Source: Dehalococcoidia bacterium
GTDB lineage: Bacteria; Chloroflexota; Dehalococcoidia; UBA3495
DNA length: 7,092 bases
Assembly (NCBI GenBank): GCA_002730485.1
Contig: PCAH01000052.1
Location: forward strand, 1-7,092
Direction of reading: 5' to 3'
The position numbers and the translations under genes were made by a program. This document shows, one piece after another, positions 1 to 7,092 of the stretch (position 1 is the first letter of the stretch; each line of letters opens with the position of its first letter). The notes beneath the pieces were generated by a model. That model ran no database searches. It was not told the DNA's origin and saw nothing but the letters and a program-made list of their open reading frames with translations.

Positions 1-387
1 GGCGTGCATGAACTCGGTGGCCCAGCCTGGAGCGACCCAGAAGCTGGAGAGGTGCTGTAGCTTGCCGGCTGTATAGCCGATCTCTTCTTGTAGCTCCCGA
101 AGCACCGCTTCCTCGGAGACCTCACCATCTTCCACGCCACCGGCGGGTACTTCCAATAGAGGGCCATCAGTGGGAATGCGGAACTGACGCACGAGAAGGA
201 CGTTGCCATTCTCATCCACTGGCACGATACATACAGCTGCAGAATGCTCGATGACTTCCCTTTTCGCTGTTTTGCCGTCCGGCAGCGCTACGGTATCCTC
301 CCGCACGCTTATGATTCTTCCTTCATAGATGCGCTCGGTGCCGATCTTTGTTTCTTTAATAGAGTCTAGTGAGTAGTCTTCAGACAT
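1..387 (-). CDS. Nudix hydrolase, ADP-ribose pyrophosphatase-like (C-terminal part beyond window)
   Basis: Partial gene. The ATG is at 385-387, and 129 codons are visible with no stop before the left edge. The protein begins MSEDYSLDSIKETKIG. A complete Nudix box is visible at about residues 83-105: GGVEDGE, then seven residues, then RELQEEIGY, which matches G-x5-E-x7-REUxEExGU with all the metal-binding glutamates. The box is preceded by the strand VLLVRQFRIP and by LEVPAGG. It is followed by FWVAPGWATEF, which resembles the SPG-x-x-x-E segment of ADP-ribose pyrophosphatases. Known members hydrolyse ADP-ribose to AMP and ribose-5-phosphate in the cytosol. The N-terminal strand region before the box (about 60 residues) also fits that subfamily. 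The ATG lies 2 bases after the nadK stop (TAA-at-ATG) without a clear Shine-Dalgarno sequence, so translation is probably coupled to nadK. Substrate assignment is by family resemblance. Another nucleoside-diphosphate substrate is possible. Family confidence is high; substrate confidence is moderate. Confidence 0.9.
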   Translation of the reverse strand, partial: MSEDYSLDSIKETKIGTERIYEGRIISVREDTVALPDGKTAKREVIEHSAAVCIVPVDENGNVLLVRQFRIPTDGPLLEVPAGGVEDGEVSEEAVLRELQEEIGYTAGKLQHLSSFWVAPGWATEFMHA

Positions 388-389
388 AT

Positions 390-1232
390 TTATTGACCAC
401 GAAGGCTGAACCCCAAACGGCGGGTCAGCGTCCCAAAGAAATAGCTGGGGGCGTGGGCCCGCAGGAAACGGGCTTTGTGAGGGCTTTGTTTCAACTCGAC
501 CCGGTCACCCAGGTCGATGGGGTGATCGATAATTCCGTCGATGCTCAATATGGCGGTTTGATAGCCTTCCAGGGTAAGGCCCACTTCGGTGGACGCTTTC
601 AACACCATGGCGGCGCTAAGCCCCATATGGGCCGCCACGGTCTTCAGCACGATGGCATCTGACTCCGGGTCCAAGATGGGGCCGCCCACTGCCAGGTTAT
701 ACCCGGTGCTGCCCGTGGCGGTGGACAGGATCACACCGTCGGCCCGGAAGGTCGTCACCGGCGCGCCGTCTATGGTACCGGCCACGGTCACCACCCGAGA
801 AACAGCCCCGCGAGTCAGTACCATATCGTTCAATGCGTGGAACGGGCCTTCGGTGTCGCCACCGTTGGCCTTGAACACCGTGGCCTGCAGCATATTACGC
901 TCGTCCAGCCTGGAACCGCCGTTGAAATAGAACGGCAGCTTCTCCATCGCTTCATCGACCTGAAGTTCGGTCATGAAGCCGAGACGCCCCATGTTGATTC
1001 CAACGATAGGGATGCCAGCGAGGCCGGTGAACGTGGTGGCACGAAGTATCGTGCCGTCTCCGCCCACAGTGATCACAAGATCGGTGTTCTCCGCCCTGGG
1101 CTGCAGATTATCGAGGTTTTCGGCCGGGGCCAACCAGCTATCCTCCGACAGGTTCAAATCATGAAGAATGGCCGTGCTCAGATCAAGGGCCTCGGGCACT
1201 CTGGCGTTGTAAATGATTCCGATGTTCTTCAT
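390..1232 (-). CDS. nadK: NAD kinase (ATP/polyphosphate-dependent NAD+ phosphorylation)
   Basis: A 280-residue cytosolic enzyme, the usual length for bacterial NAD kinases, that converts NAD+ to NADP+. Visible family motifs in order: an N-terminal strand NIGIIYNAR; the GGDGT phosphate-binding motif at 57-61 with the essential aspartate; GINMGRLGFM at 78-87; the ALND dinucleotide-binding segment at 133-136 (family usually NE, here N-D); RADG at 163-166; TGSTGYN at 173-179, then GGPILDP, corresponding to the TGSTAYS signature; a conserved histidine at 202; and SIDG at 230-233. The segment around the histidine reads VAAHMGLSAAMVL, where the enterobacterial enzyme has FPHTLSARPLV, so this stretch is divergent but aligned. 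The ATG at 1230-1232 is the only sensible start, because an in-frame TAA lies 21 bases upstream (1251-1253). No strong Shine-Dalgarno sequence is seen. The gene follows nuoN after a 158-base gap and leads directly into the Nudix gene. Identification is secure; ATP versus polyphosphate donor use cannot be told from the sequence. Confidence 0.96.
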   Translation of the reverse strand: MKNIGIIYNARVPEALDLSTAILHDLNLSEDSWLAPAENLDNLQPRAENTDLVITVGGDGTILRATTFTGLAGIPIVGINMGRLGFMTELQVDEAMEKLPFYFNGGSRLDERNMLQATVFKANGGDTEGPFHALNDMVLTRGAVSRVVTVAGTIDGAPVTTFRADGVILSTATGSTGYNLAVGGPILDPESDAIVLKTVAAHMGLSAAMVLKASTEVGLTLEGYQTAILSIDGIIDHPIDLGDRVELKQSPHKARFLRAHAPSYFFGTLTRRLGFSLRGQ

Positions 1233-1283
1233 CGCGTATCTACCGGCGTCTTAGCGCTTTCCAGCTTTACCTGGTTTTCCCGT

Positions 1284-1289
1284 TTTATA
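1284..1289 (-). promoter_or_regulatory. Possible -10 element (TATAAA) upstream of nadK
   Basis: Reads TATAAA on the minus strand in an AT-rich stretch 52 bases before the nadK ATG. At 17-18 base spacing there is no convincing -35 hexamer (the sequence there is ACCTGT-like), so this would be a weak or activator-dependent promoter if real. It overlaps the proximal TATGAACC repeat by two bases, which would suit repressor control. This is inference only. Confidence 0.25.
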
Positions 1290-1295
1290 TGAACC
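1288..1295. repeat. TATGAACC direct repeat, copy 1 (nadK-proximal)
   Basis: Eight bases, TATGAACC on the plus strand (GGTTCATA on the minus strand), identical to 1320-1327. The two copies start 32 bases apart, close to three helical turns, so both would face the same side of the DNA. This copy abuts the possible -10 element. It may be one half-site of an operator. Confidence 0.45.
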
Positions 1296-1308
1296 CGCTC
1301 TTATTTAC

Positions 1309-1328
1309 AGGTTCTTAATTATGAACCT
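1309..1328. promoter_or_regulatory. 20-base imperfect palindrome, candidate operator in the nuoN-nadK gap
   Basis: Perfect 6-base arms AGGTTC and GAACCT flank an 8-base centre. The inner six bases of the centre, TAATTA, are themselves self-complementary, leaving one mismatched pair per half. The right half contains the second TATGAACC repeat. The pattern looks more like a dimeric regulator site than a transcription terminator, because the centre is AT-only and no T-tract follows on the minus strand. It lies about 100 bases upstream of nadK. The binding protein is unknown. Confidence 0.45.
1320..1327. repeat. TATGAACC direct repeat, copy 2 (inside the palindrome)
   Basis: Second exact copy of the eight-base TATGAACC. 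It forms most of the right half of the palindrome at 1309-1328. Together with the inverted GGTTC at 1310-1314 and the first copy at 1288-1295, it gives three GAACC/GGTTC elements within 40 bases of non-coding DNA. Confidence 0.45.
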
Positions 1329-1346
1329 ATTTCTATTAGACTGCTG

Positions 1347-1366
1347 CCTGGCGTATATCCGTCAGG
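1347..1366 (-). terminator. Weak hairpin downstream of nuoN
   Basis: On the minus strand CCTGACG and CGCCAGG can form a 7-base-pair stem with one A-C mismatch around a 6-base loop (GATATA), starting 24 bases after the nuoN stop. No run of T follows, so it is not a classical intrinsic terminator. It may slow or protect the 3' end of the nuo message, or mean nothing. Confidence 0.2.
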
Positions 1367-1390
1367 GCTGGTCGAAAGTTCAAAGACACT

Positions 1391-2920
1391 CTACACCGCC
1401 AGCGCTTTGACCGCACTTTGGGCGGCCTCCATCACGAATCCTGGCGCTATTCCCATAAATACCATAGCCGCTCCAGCCACCCACAGGGCCAGCCAAGGGG
1501 CGGGTGAAGCAGTGATCTTTCCTTCCGAAACGCTCGGTTGGGTGAACATCACCCTGATTATGCGCACGTAGTAGTAAGCAGAGACGGCGCTGTTGATCAC
1601 GCCCAGTATAGCCAGCCAGGCCAGTCCGCTATCCACTGCAGCGGTGAAGACGTATAGCTTTGCGATGAATATGCCGGTCGGCGGCACGCCAACCAGGGCC
1701 AGCAGCGATAGCGCCAACAGGATTGCCAGTGCCGGGTTTCTGGTTGACAGACCTGCGTAGTCGCTGATCTGGTCGCTCTTTATCTTGGAGCTGATGATGG
1801 TAATGGCAAAGAAGGCGGTGAGGTTGGCCACCGCATAGGCCACCAGATAGAACAGCACGGAGTCTAAGCCGATGGCTGCAAACTCTGGGGCCTTGAAGAC
1901 ACCGTCACCGGACTTCACACCAGCCGCCACACCAACCAGGATGTATCCGGCGTGGGAGACGGTGCTGTATCCGAACAAACGCCGGATATTGCTCTGGCTG
2001 ATGGCCACCAGGTTACCGATGACCATGGATGCCGCAGCGATTCCGGCGATCAGGATGCCCCAATCCAATGCCACATCAAAGAAGCCAGTGAAGAAGACAC
2101 GGATCACGATTGCGAAGGCGACGGCCTTGCTGGCCACCGACAGGAACCCGATTACCGGAGTGGGGCCGCCCTCGTAGACATCGGGCACCCACATCTGGAA
2201 TGGGGCGGCGGAAAGCTTGAAGCCGAACCCAGCGATCATCAGGATGATACCCACGAACAACGCGTAGTTGCCAAAGGGCACATCACCGGTGGCTTTCCCG
2301 ACGGCGTTGGATATCTCGGCCAGTTCCGTGCTGCCGGTAAATCCAAAGACCAGGGCCATTCCATAGAGCATCAGAGCCGAGCTAACGCCCCCGATGATCA
2401 GGAACTTCATGCCTGCTTCACTGGAACGTTGGTTCATCAAGAAGGCGGTCAGAGCGGCCATCGGCAGGGTGGTCAGTTCCAGGGAAACGTAGATGGTGAT
2501 TAGCTCGGTAGCCGCTGCCAGGAGCATCATTCCGGTGGCGGCAAACAGTATCAGGGCGAAATATTCACCCTGGAACCGCTCCATATTCTTCACGTAATCG
2601 GCCGAACCCAGCGCCACCAAGGCAACTGACCCAATGATCAAAAAGTTGAAGAAGAGGGCGAACCGGTCAACGGACAATGCGCCCAGAAGGATACTTGGGT
2701 CTTCTGAGGAGAAGGCGCCGGCTCCCTCAAGCAGGTTGCTCGCGCTTCCCAAGTCATAGACCTGTATCACGCTCATGACCAGCGGTCCAGCCAGGGCGGC
2801 AAAGGTCAGGTACGGCAGTAGGCCCTTCTTTGGCAGAGCCAGGTCAAGCAATATTATTAGGAGCGCAGCTCCAGCCATCGCCAGATAGGGGGATAGGACG
2901 TAAAAATCGTGGACTGACAT
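1391..2920 (-). CDS. nuoN: NADH-quinone oxidoreductase subunit N (antiporter-like membrane subunit)
   Basis: A 509-residue integral membrane protein, typical for NuoN, predicted by eye to have about 14 hydrophobic helices. It is one of three Mrp-antiporter-like subunits that move protons in the membrane arm of complex I. Family residues visible: the helix-5 glutamate E148 in SLELTTLPM; K172 in MKFLIIGG; K235 in GFGFKLSAAPFQMWVPD, followed by VYEGGPTPV; K265 in SVASKAVAFA; the NIRRLFGYSTVSHAGY segment at 311-326; and K421 in FIAKLYVF of helix 12. The SLEL and FKLSAAPFQMW motifs mark it as NuoN rather than NuoL or NuoM. Its ATG shares one base with the nuoM TAA stop (TAATG), which implies translational coupling. 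A GGTGA sequence about 10 bases upstream, inside nuoM, can act as the ribosome binding site. It is the last nuo gene here, the usual terminal position in bacterial nuo operons, and stops with TAG. Confidence 0.97.
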   Translation of the reverse strand: MSVHDFYVLSPYLAMAGAALLIILLDLALPKKGLLPYLTFAALAGPLVMSVIQVYDLGSASNLLEGAGAFSSEDPSILLGALSVDRFALFFNFLIIGSVALVALGSADYVKNMERFQGEYFALILFAATGMMLLAAATELITIYVSLELTTLPMAALTAFLMNQRSSEAGMKFLIIGGVSSALMLYGMALVFGFTGSTELAEISNAVGKATGDVPFGNYALFVGIILMIAGFGFKLSAAPFQMWVPDVYEGGPTPVIGFLSVASKAVAFAIVIRVFFTGFFDVALDWGILIAGIAAASMVIGNLVAISQSNIRRLFGYSTVSHAGYILVGVAAGVKSGDGVFKAPEFAAIGLDSVLFYLVAYAVANLTAFFAITIISSKIKSDQISDYAGLSTRNPALAILLALSLLALVGVPPTGIFIAKLYVFTAAVDSGLAWLAILGVINSAVSAYYYVRIIRVMFTQPSVSEGKITASPAPWLALWVAGAAMVFMGIAPGFVMEAAQSAVKALAV

Positions 2921-4452
2921 TACGGGTTAATCACCCCATTAAGGACGTCCACCATGGGGTTCAGTCCGGATTCAAACACGTCGGTCAAGATCGCCGGATA
3001 GACACCAACTCCAATGATCGTGATCAGCATCAAGCCCAGCGGCAGGGCTTCAACCAACGAGGCGTCGGGCAGGTCGTCGAAGGTTTCCCTCCGCACGCCA
3101 AAGAATGTGCGCTGCATCATCCAGAGGATGTAACCGGCGGCGAAGACGATTCCCACAACAGCCAGCGCCGTGGGCCAATCGTAGGCCTGATAAGCGCCCA
3201 GGAACACCAATAGCTCGGACACAAATCCGCTCAAACCCGGCAGCCCCAGGGACGCCAGACCGGCTATCAGCATGGCCACCGCCACCATCGGCATCCTTCC
3301 GGCGAGGCCACCCAGGTCGGGGATGTAGCGGGTGTGGGTCTTTTCGTAAACCAACCCGACCGACAGGAACAGGAGTCCCGTGACCGTGCCGTGGGTGAAT
3401 AATTGCATCGCCGCGCCGTTAAGGCCCGTCACTGACAGTGTGCCCTGTGAGATACCAACCGAGCCGATACCCACCAGCACCAAGCCCATGTGGCTGACAC
3501 TGGAATAAGCGATCAGCCGTTTCAAGTCGGTCTGCCGCATGGTGATGACCGCGCCGTAGAGCACGCTGACCACGCCCAAAACCACCAACACCCAGGCAAA
3601 CTTGTCAGCCTGGGAAGGGAACATGCCCACGTTGATTCTGAGCAGGCCGTAACCACCCATCTTTAGCAGGACACCAGCCAACATCACGCTGGCGGCAGTC
3701 GGCGCATCAGTGTGGGCGTCGGGCAGCCAGGTATGCACCGGCCAGGTTGGAAGCTTGATGGCAAAGCCGATAAAAAAGAGCCAGAACAACCCGCCCATGG
3801 GAATCAGCAGCCCGGCCGAGGTCAACATCGTTGTCTTGGTTGAGAGTTCGACCATGTCGAAGGTACCCACACCCGGGGTGAGATAGACCGCCACGATCCC
3901 CACCAACATGAATCCGCTACCCAGGATGGTGAAGATCAGGAATTTCATGGCCGAGTATTCTTTTCGGCCGCTGCCCCACACCGATATGAGCATGAACATG
4001 GGCACCAGCTCCACCTCCCAGAAGAGGAAGAAGAGCAGCAGGTCCATGGAGGTGAAGACCCCCATCACCGCCGTTTGGAGCACCAGCAGCCAGACAAAAT
4101 ACTCTTTGACTCGCAGTCCTATATGCCAGGACGCCAGTACCGCGCACATTCCCAGCAGTCCGGTCAACGCCACCAGTGGCGCGCTGAGGCCGTCCACCGT
4201 CAAGAAGAAGTTGGCGTTCAACCCCACATCCGGAATCCAGGTGACCTTGTCGACGAACTGGAACCGGTCTGCGCCGTCCGAGCGGTCAAAGAAACTGAAG
4301 ACAACCAGGGACAGGACCAGGTCAGCCAAAGCGATAAGAACGGCAAAGTTCCGTACGTTCTTGTCCCCTTTGACGGCCAACAGCAATATCAGAGCTCCCA
4401 CCGCAGGCAGGAACACCGTCGCCGTTAATAGTCCGTTGTAGCCTTCTACCAT
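2920..4452 (-). CDS. nuoM: NADH-quinone oxidoreductase subunit M (antiporter-like membrane subunit)
   Basis: A 510-residue polytopic membrane protein of normal NuoM length, and the middle proton-pumping subunit of the complex I membrane arm. Characteristic segments: FFLFWEVELVPMFMLI at 141-156, with the helix-5 glutamate E146; AIKLPTWPVHTWLPDAHTDA at 231-250, with K233; VMLAGVLLKMGGYGLLR at 256-272, with K264; DLKRLIAYSSVSHMG at 309-323; a THG histidine at 354; EKTHTR at 370-375; and GFVSELLVF at 409-417. In the last of these, E413 is the glutamate that NuoM carries in helix 12 where NuoL and NuoN have lysine. All charged residues of the proton path appear intact. The start ATG at 4450-4452 is 17 bases after the nuoL stop, with a GGGA sequence just upstream as a modest ribosome binding site. 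The 3' end overlaps nuoN by one base. Identification is secure. Confidence 0.97.
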   Translation of the reverse strand: MVEGYNGLLTATVFLPAVGALILLLAVKGDKNVRNFAVLIALADLVLSLVVFSFFDRSDGADRFQFVDKVTWIPDVGLNANFFLTVDGLSAPLVALTGLLGMCAVLASWHIGLRVKEYFVWLLVLQTAVMGVFTSMDLLLFFLFWEVELVPMFMLISVWGSGRKEYSAMKFLIFTILGSGFMLVGIVAVYLTPGVGTFDMVELSTKTTMLTSAGLLIPMGGLFWLFFIGFAIKLPTWPVHTWLPDAHTDAPTAASVMLAGVLLKMGGYGLLRINVGMFPSQADKFAWVLVVLGVVSVLYGAVITMRQTDLKRLIAYSSVSHMGLVLVGIGSVGISQGTLSVTGLNGAAMQLFTHGTVTGLLFLSVGLVYEKTHTRYIPDLGGLAGRMPMVAVAMLIAGLASLGLPGLSGFVSELLVFLGAYQAYDWPTALAVVGIVFAAGYILWMMQRTFFGVRRETFDDLPDASLVEALPLGLMLITIIGVGVYPAILTDVFESGLNPMVDVLNGVINP

Positions 4453-4467
4453 CTAACTAATTCCCAT
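4453..4467 (-). other. Four-codon minicistron between nuoL and nuoM
   Basis: Two bases after the nuoL TAA there is ATG-GGA-ATT-AGT-TAG, whose stop directly abuts the nuoM ATG (TAGATG). The GGGA inside it is also the best ribosome binding site for nuoM. It could help ribosomes restart on nuoM, but so short a frame can easily arise by chance. Confidence 0.15.
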
Positions 4468-4469
4468 GG

Positions 4470-6515
<2,046 letters not shown>

Positions 6516-6710
6516 CTATAGCTTCCGCAGTATCTCTTCGGCGACGTGCTCTTTGCCCTTGGGAACGAGGACATTGAACGGGGCACGCTCGGCCCAGTCC
6601 AATATGTCTCCCTCCGGCAGGATGCGCGCCGGTAGGCCCTCGCCTTCGAGGACTTCCTTCCACATCTCGGCCAGCATCAAGTTTGGCGCCTTTTTGAATT
6701 CAACCCACAT
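6516..6710 (-). CDS. Small DUF2007-like soluble protein embedded in the nuo operon
   Basis: A 64-residue protein with no hydrophobic membrane span, hence probably cytosolic. The sequence has a helix-like stretch LMLAEMWKEVLEGEGLPARI at 11-30, a short loop containing EGDILDWAERAP, then VLVPKGKEHVAEEILRKL at 47-64. This alternation (helix, E-x-E-G-[IL]-P-A, then a hydrophobic strand ending in VP and a final AxEIL helix) resembles the DUF2007 family, called putative signal-transducing proteins, whose biochemical role is not established. It is a real gene by context: the start follows the nuoK stop by 3 bases and its TAG abuts the nuoL ATG, leaving no room for an alternative. No clear Shine-Dalgarno sequence precedes it, so translation is probably coupled to nuoK. 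A role in assembly or regulation of complex I is only an inference from position. The family resemblance is from memory and is moderately sure. Confidence 0.8.
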   Translation of the reverse strand: MWVEFKKAPNLMLAEMWKEVLEGEGLPARILPEGDILDWAERAPFNVLVPKGKEHVAEEILRKL

Positions 6711-6713
6711 ATA

Positions 6714-7043
6714 TCAGTGCCGCAATTGGGTGGCCTCTGACAGGTCCACCGTTTCGTTGGTTCGGTACATGGCGAATACTATGCCCAGTCCCAGGGCGAT
6801 CTCTGCGGCGGCCACGGTGATGATAAACACCGCAAACACCTGTCCGGTCAGGACGGTGCTGATGTCGTCTTGTAGACCCGCTGGAGCCAGGTATTTGGCC
6901 ATGGCCACCAGGGTTATGTTGACCGCATTGAACATCAACTCAATGGACATTAAAACGGCCAGCACGTTCCGTCGGGCAAGGGCTCCGTAGAGGCCGATAC
7001 AGAACAGGACCGCCGCGACGATCAGAAATGCTTCAAACGACAT
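6714..7043 (-). CDS. nuoK: NADH-quinone oxidoreductase subunit K
   Basis: A 109-residue, three-helix membrane protein of standard NuoK length (about 100 residues), homologous to ND4L and MrpC. It links the quinone-side module of the complex I membrane arm to the antiporter-like subunits. Helices lie at about 4-22, 28-48 and 66-92. Conserved features visible are the two glutamates buried in the membrane, E35 in LMSIELMFNAVN and E81 in VAAAEIALGLGI, and the arginine pair ARRN at 23-26 in the first loop. The tail YRTNETVDLSEATQLRH resembles the usual R-x-x-x-T-V-D-x-x-x-x-L ending. The ATG at 7041-7043 is supported by a strong purine-rich ribosome binding site 10 bases upstream. It follows the probable nuoJ stop by 6 bases and stops with TGA just before the small DUF2007-like gene. 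Confidence 0.96.
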   Translation of the reverse strand: MSFEAFLIVAAVLFCIGLYGALARRNVLAVLMSIELMFNAVNITLVAMAKYLAPAGLQDDISTVLTGQVFAVFIITVAAAEIALGLGIVFAMYRTNETVDLSEATQLRH

Positions 7044-7049
7044 TCTGCG

Positions 7050-7092
7050 CTAGCCCCTCCCCGATCCCGGATTGGGGCGTACCAGTACCAGA
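7050..7092 (-). CDS. nuoJ: NADH-quinone oxidoreductase subunit J, last 13 codons (partial)
   Basis: Only the 3' end lies in the window. Reading the minus strand with the stop TAG at 7050-7052 gives LVLVRPNPGSGRG, a hydrophobic end followed by a short polar tail, as expected where the last NuoJ helix leaves the membrane. The stop falls 6 bases before the nuoK ATG, and nuoJ directly precedes nuoK in nearly all nuo operons. The other two frames lack a stop before the nuoK start and would overlap it. The sequence is too short to confirm by itself; the call rests on gene order and this stop. Confidence 0.55.
   Translation of the reverse strand, partial: LVLVRPNPGSGRG
7054..7062 (-). promoter_or_regulatory. 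Ribosome binding site of nuoK
   Basis: GGGGAGGGG on the minus strand, containing the GGAGG core, sits 10 bases before the nuoK ATG, at the end of nuoJ. It is the strongest Shine-Dalgarno sequence in the window and contrasts with the weak or absent sites before the small gene and the Nudix gene. Confidence 0.55.

Noticed and set aside
1347..1366. The hairpin after nuoN as a strong rho-independent terminator
   Set aside because: The stem has a mismatch and no T-tract follows on the minus strand, so it was kept only as a low-confidence feature.
1952..2503. Plus-strand open frame of 183 codons opposite nuoN
   Set aside because: Shadow of nuoN. It shows no recognisable motif and no neighbouring genes on that strand.
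3716..3732. A 17-base stretch (gcgtcgggcagccaggt) identical in nuoM (3716-3732) and nuoL (5743-5759)
   Set aside because: It encodes the shared TWLPDA motif of the paralogous antiporter-like subunits, so the repeat reflects common ancestry and protein constraint, not a mobile or regulatory repeat.
3908..4441. Plus-strand frame of 177 codons and overlapping minus-strand 76-codon frame opposite or inside nuoM
   Set aside because: Both overlap the intact nuoM frame, whose conserved residues are all present. The alternative frames have no motif support.

Overview
The window shows seven genes, all on the minus strand, so transcription runs from high to low coordinates. In that order they are: the last codons of a probable nuoJ, nuoK, a 64-codon small cytosolic protein resembling the DUF2007 family, nuoL, nuoM, nuoN, an NAD kinase (nadK/ppnK type), and the N-terminal 129 codons of a Nudix hydrolase of the ADP-ribose pyrophosphatase type that runs off the left edge. 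The plus strand holds only antisense shadow frames. I see no RNA gene, mobile element, CRISPR array or integration site.

Positions 1391-7092 are the distal, membrane-arm end of a complex I (NADH-quinone oxidoreductase) operon. NuoK closes the small proton-channel module. NuoN, NuoM and NuoL are the three antiporter-like subunits, and the helix-5 glutamate and central lysines of the family are present in each. Packing is very tight. The junctions are a 6-base gap (nuoJ to nuoK), 3 bases (nuoK to small gene), 0 bases (small gene to nuoL), 17 bases (nuoL to nuoM) and a 1-base TAATG overlap (nuoM to nuoN). This indicates one polycistronic transcript with translational coupling. The one non-canonical member is the small soluble protein between nuoK and nuoL.

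Positions 1233-1390 (158 bases) are the only substantial non-coding gap and are visibly more AT-rich than the coding DNA. The gap contains a weak hairpin just after nuoN, a 20-base imperfect palindrome, two TATGAACC direct repeats 32 bases apart, and a possible -10 element. It is the best candidate for a separate, regulated start of transcription for the pair below.

Positions 1-1232 hold nadK followed, after only 2 bases, by the Nudix gene, so these two are surely co-expressed. NAD kinase makes NADP+ from NAD+, and the Nudix enzyme probably hydrolyses ADP-ribose or a related nucleoside diphosphate derivative. The whole window therefore concerns nicotinamide nucleotides: complex I oxidises NADH, and the downstream pair acts on the NAD(P) pool and its breakdown products. 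That functional link is inference from adjacency.

The organism is a free-living bacterium with moderately high GC and an aerobic or anaerobic respiratory chain. The gene order and the small DUF2007-like gene inside nuo are compatible with Chloroflexota (Dehalococcoidia/SAR202-like lineages), but this is an impression from memory with low confidence. I found no strong evidence of a novel system. The two items most worth following up are the small gene inserted in the nuo operon and the repeat/palindrome array upstream of nadK.
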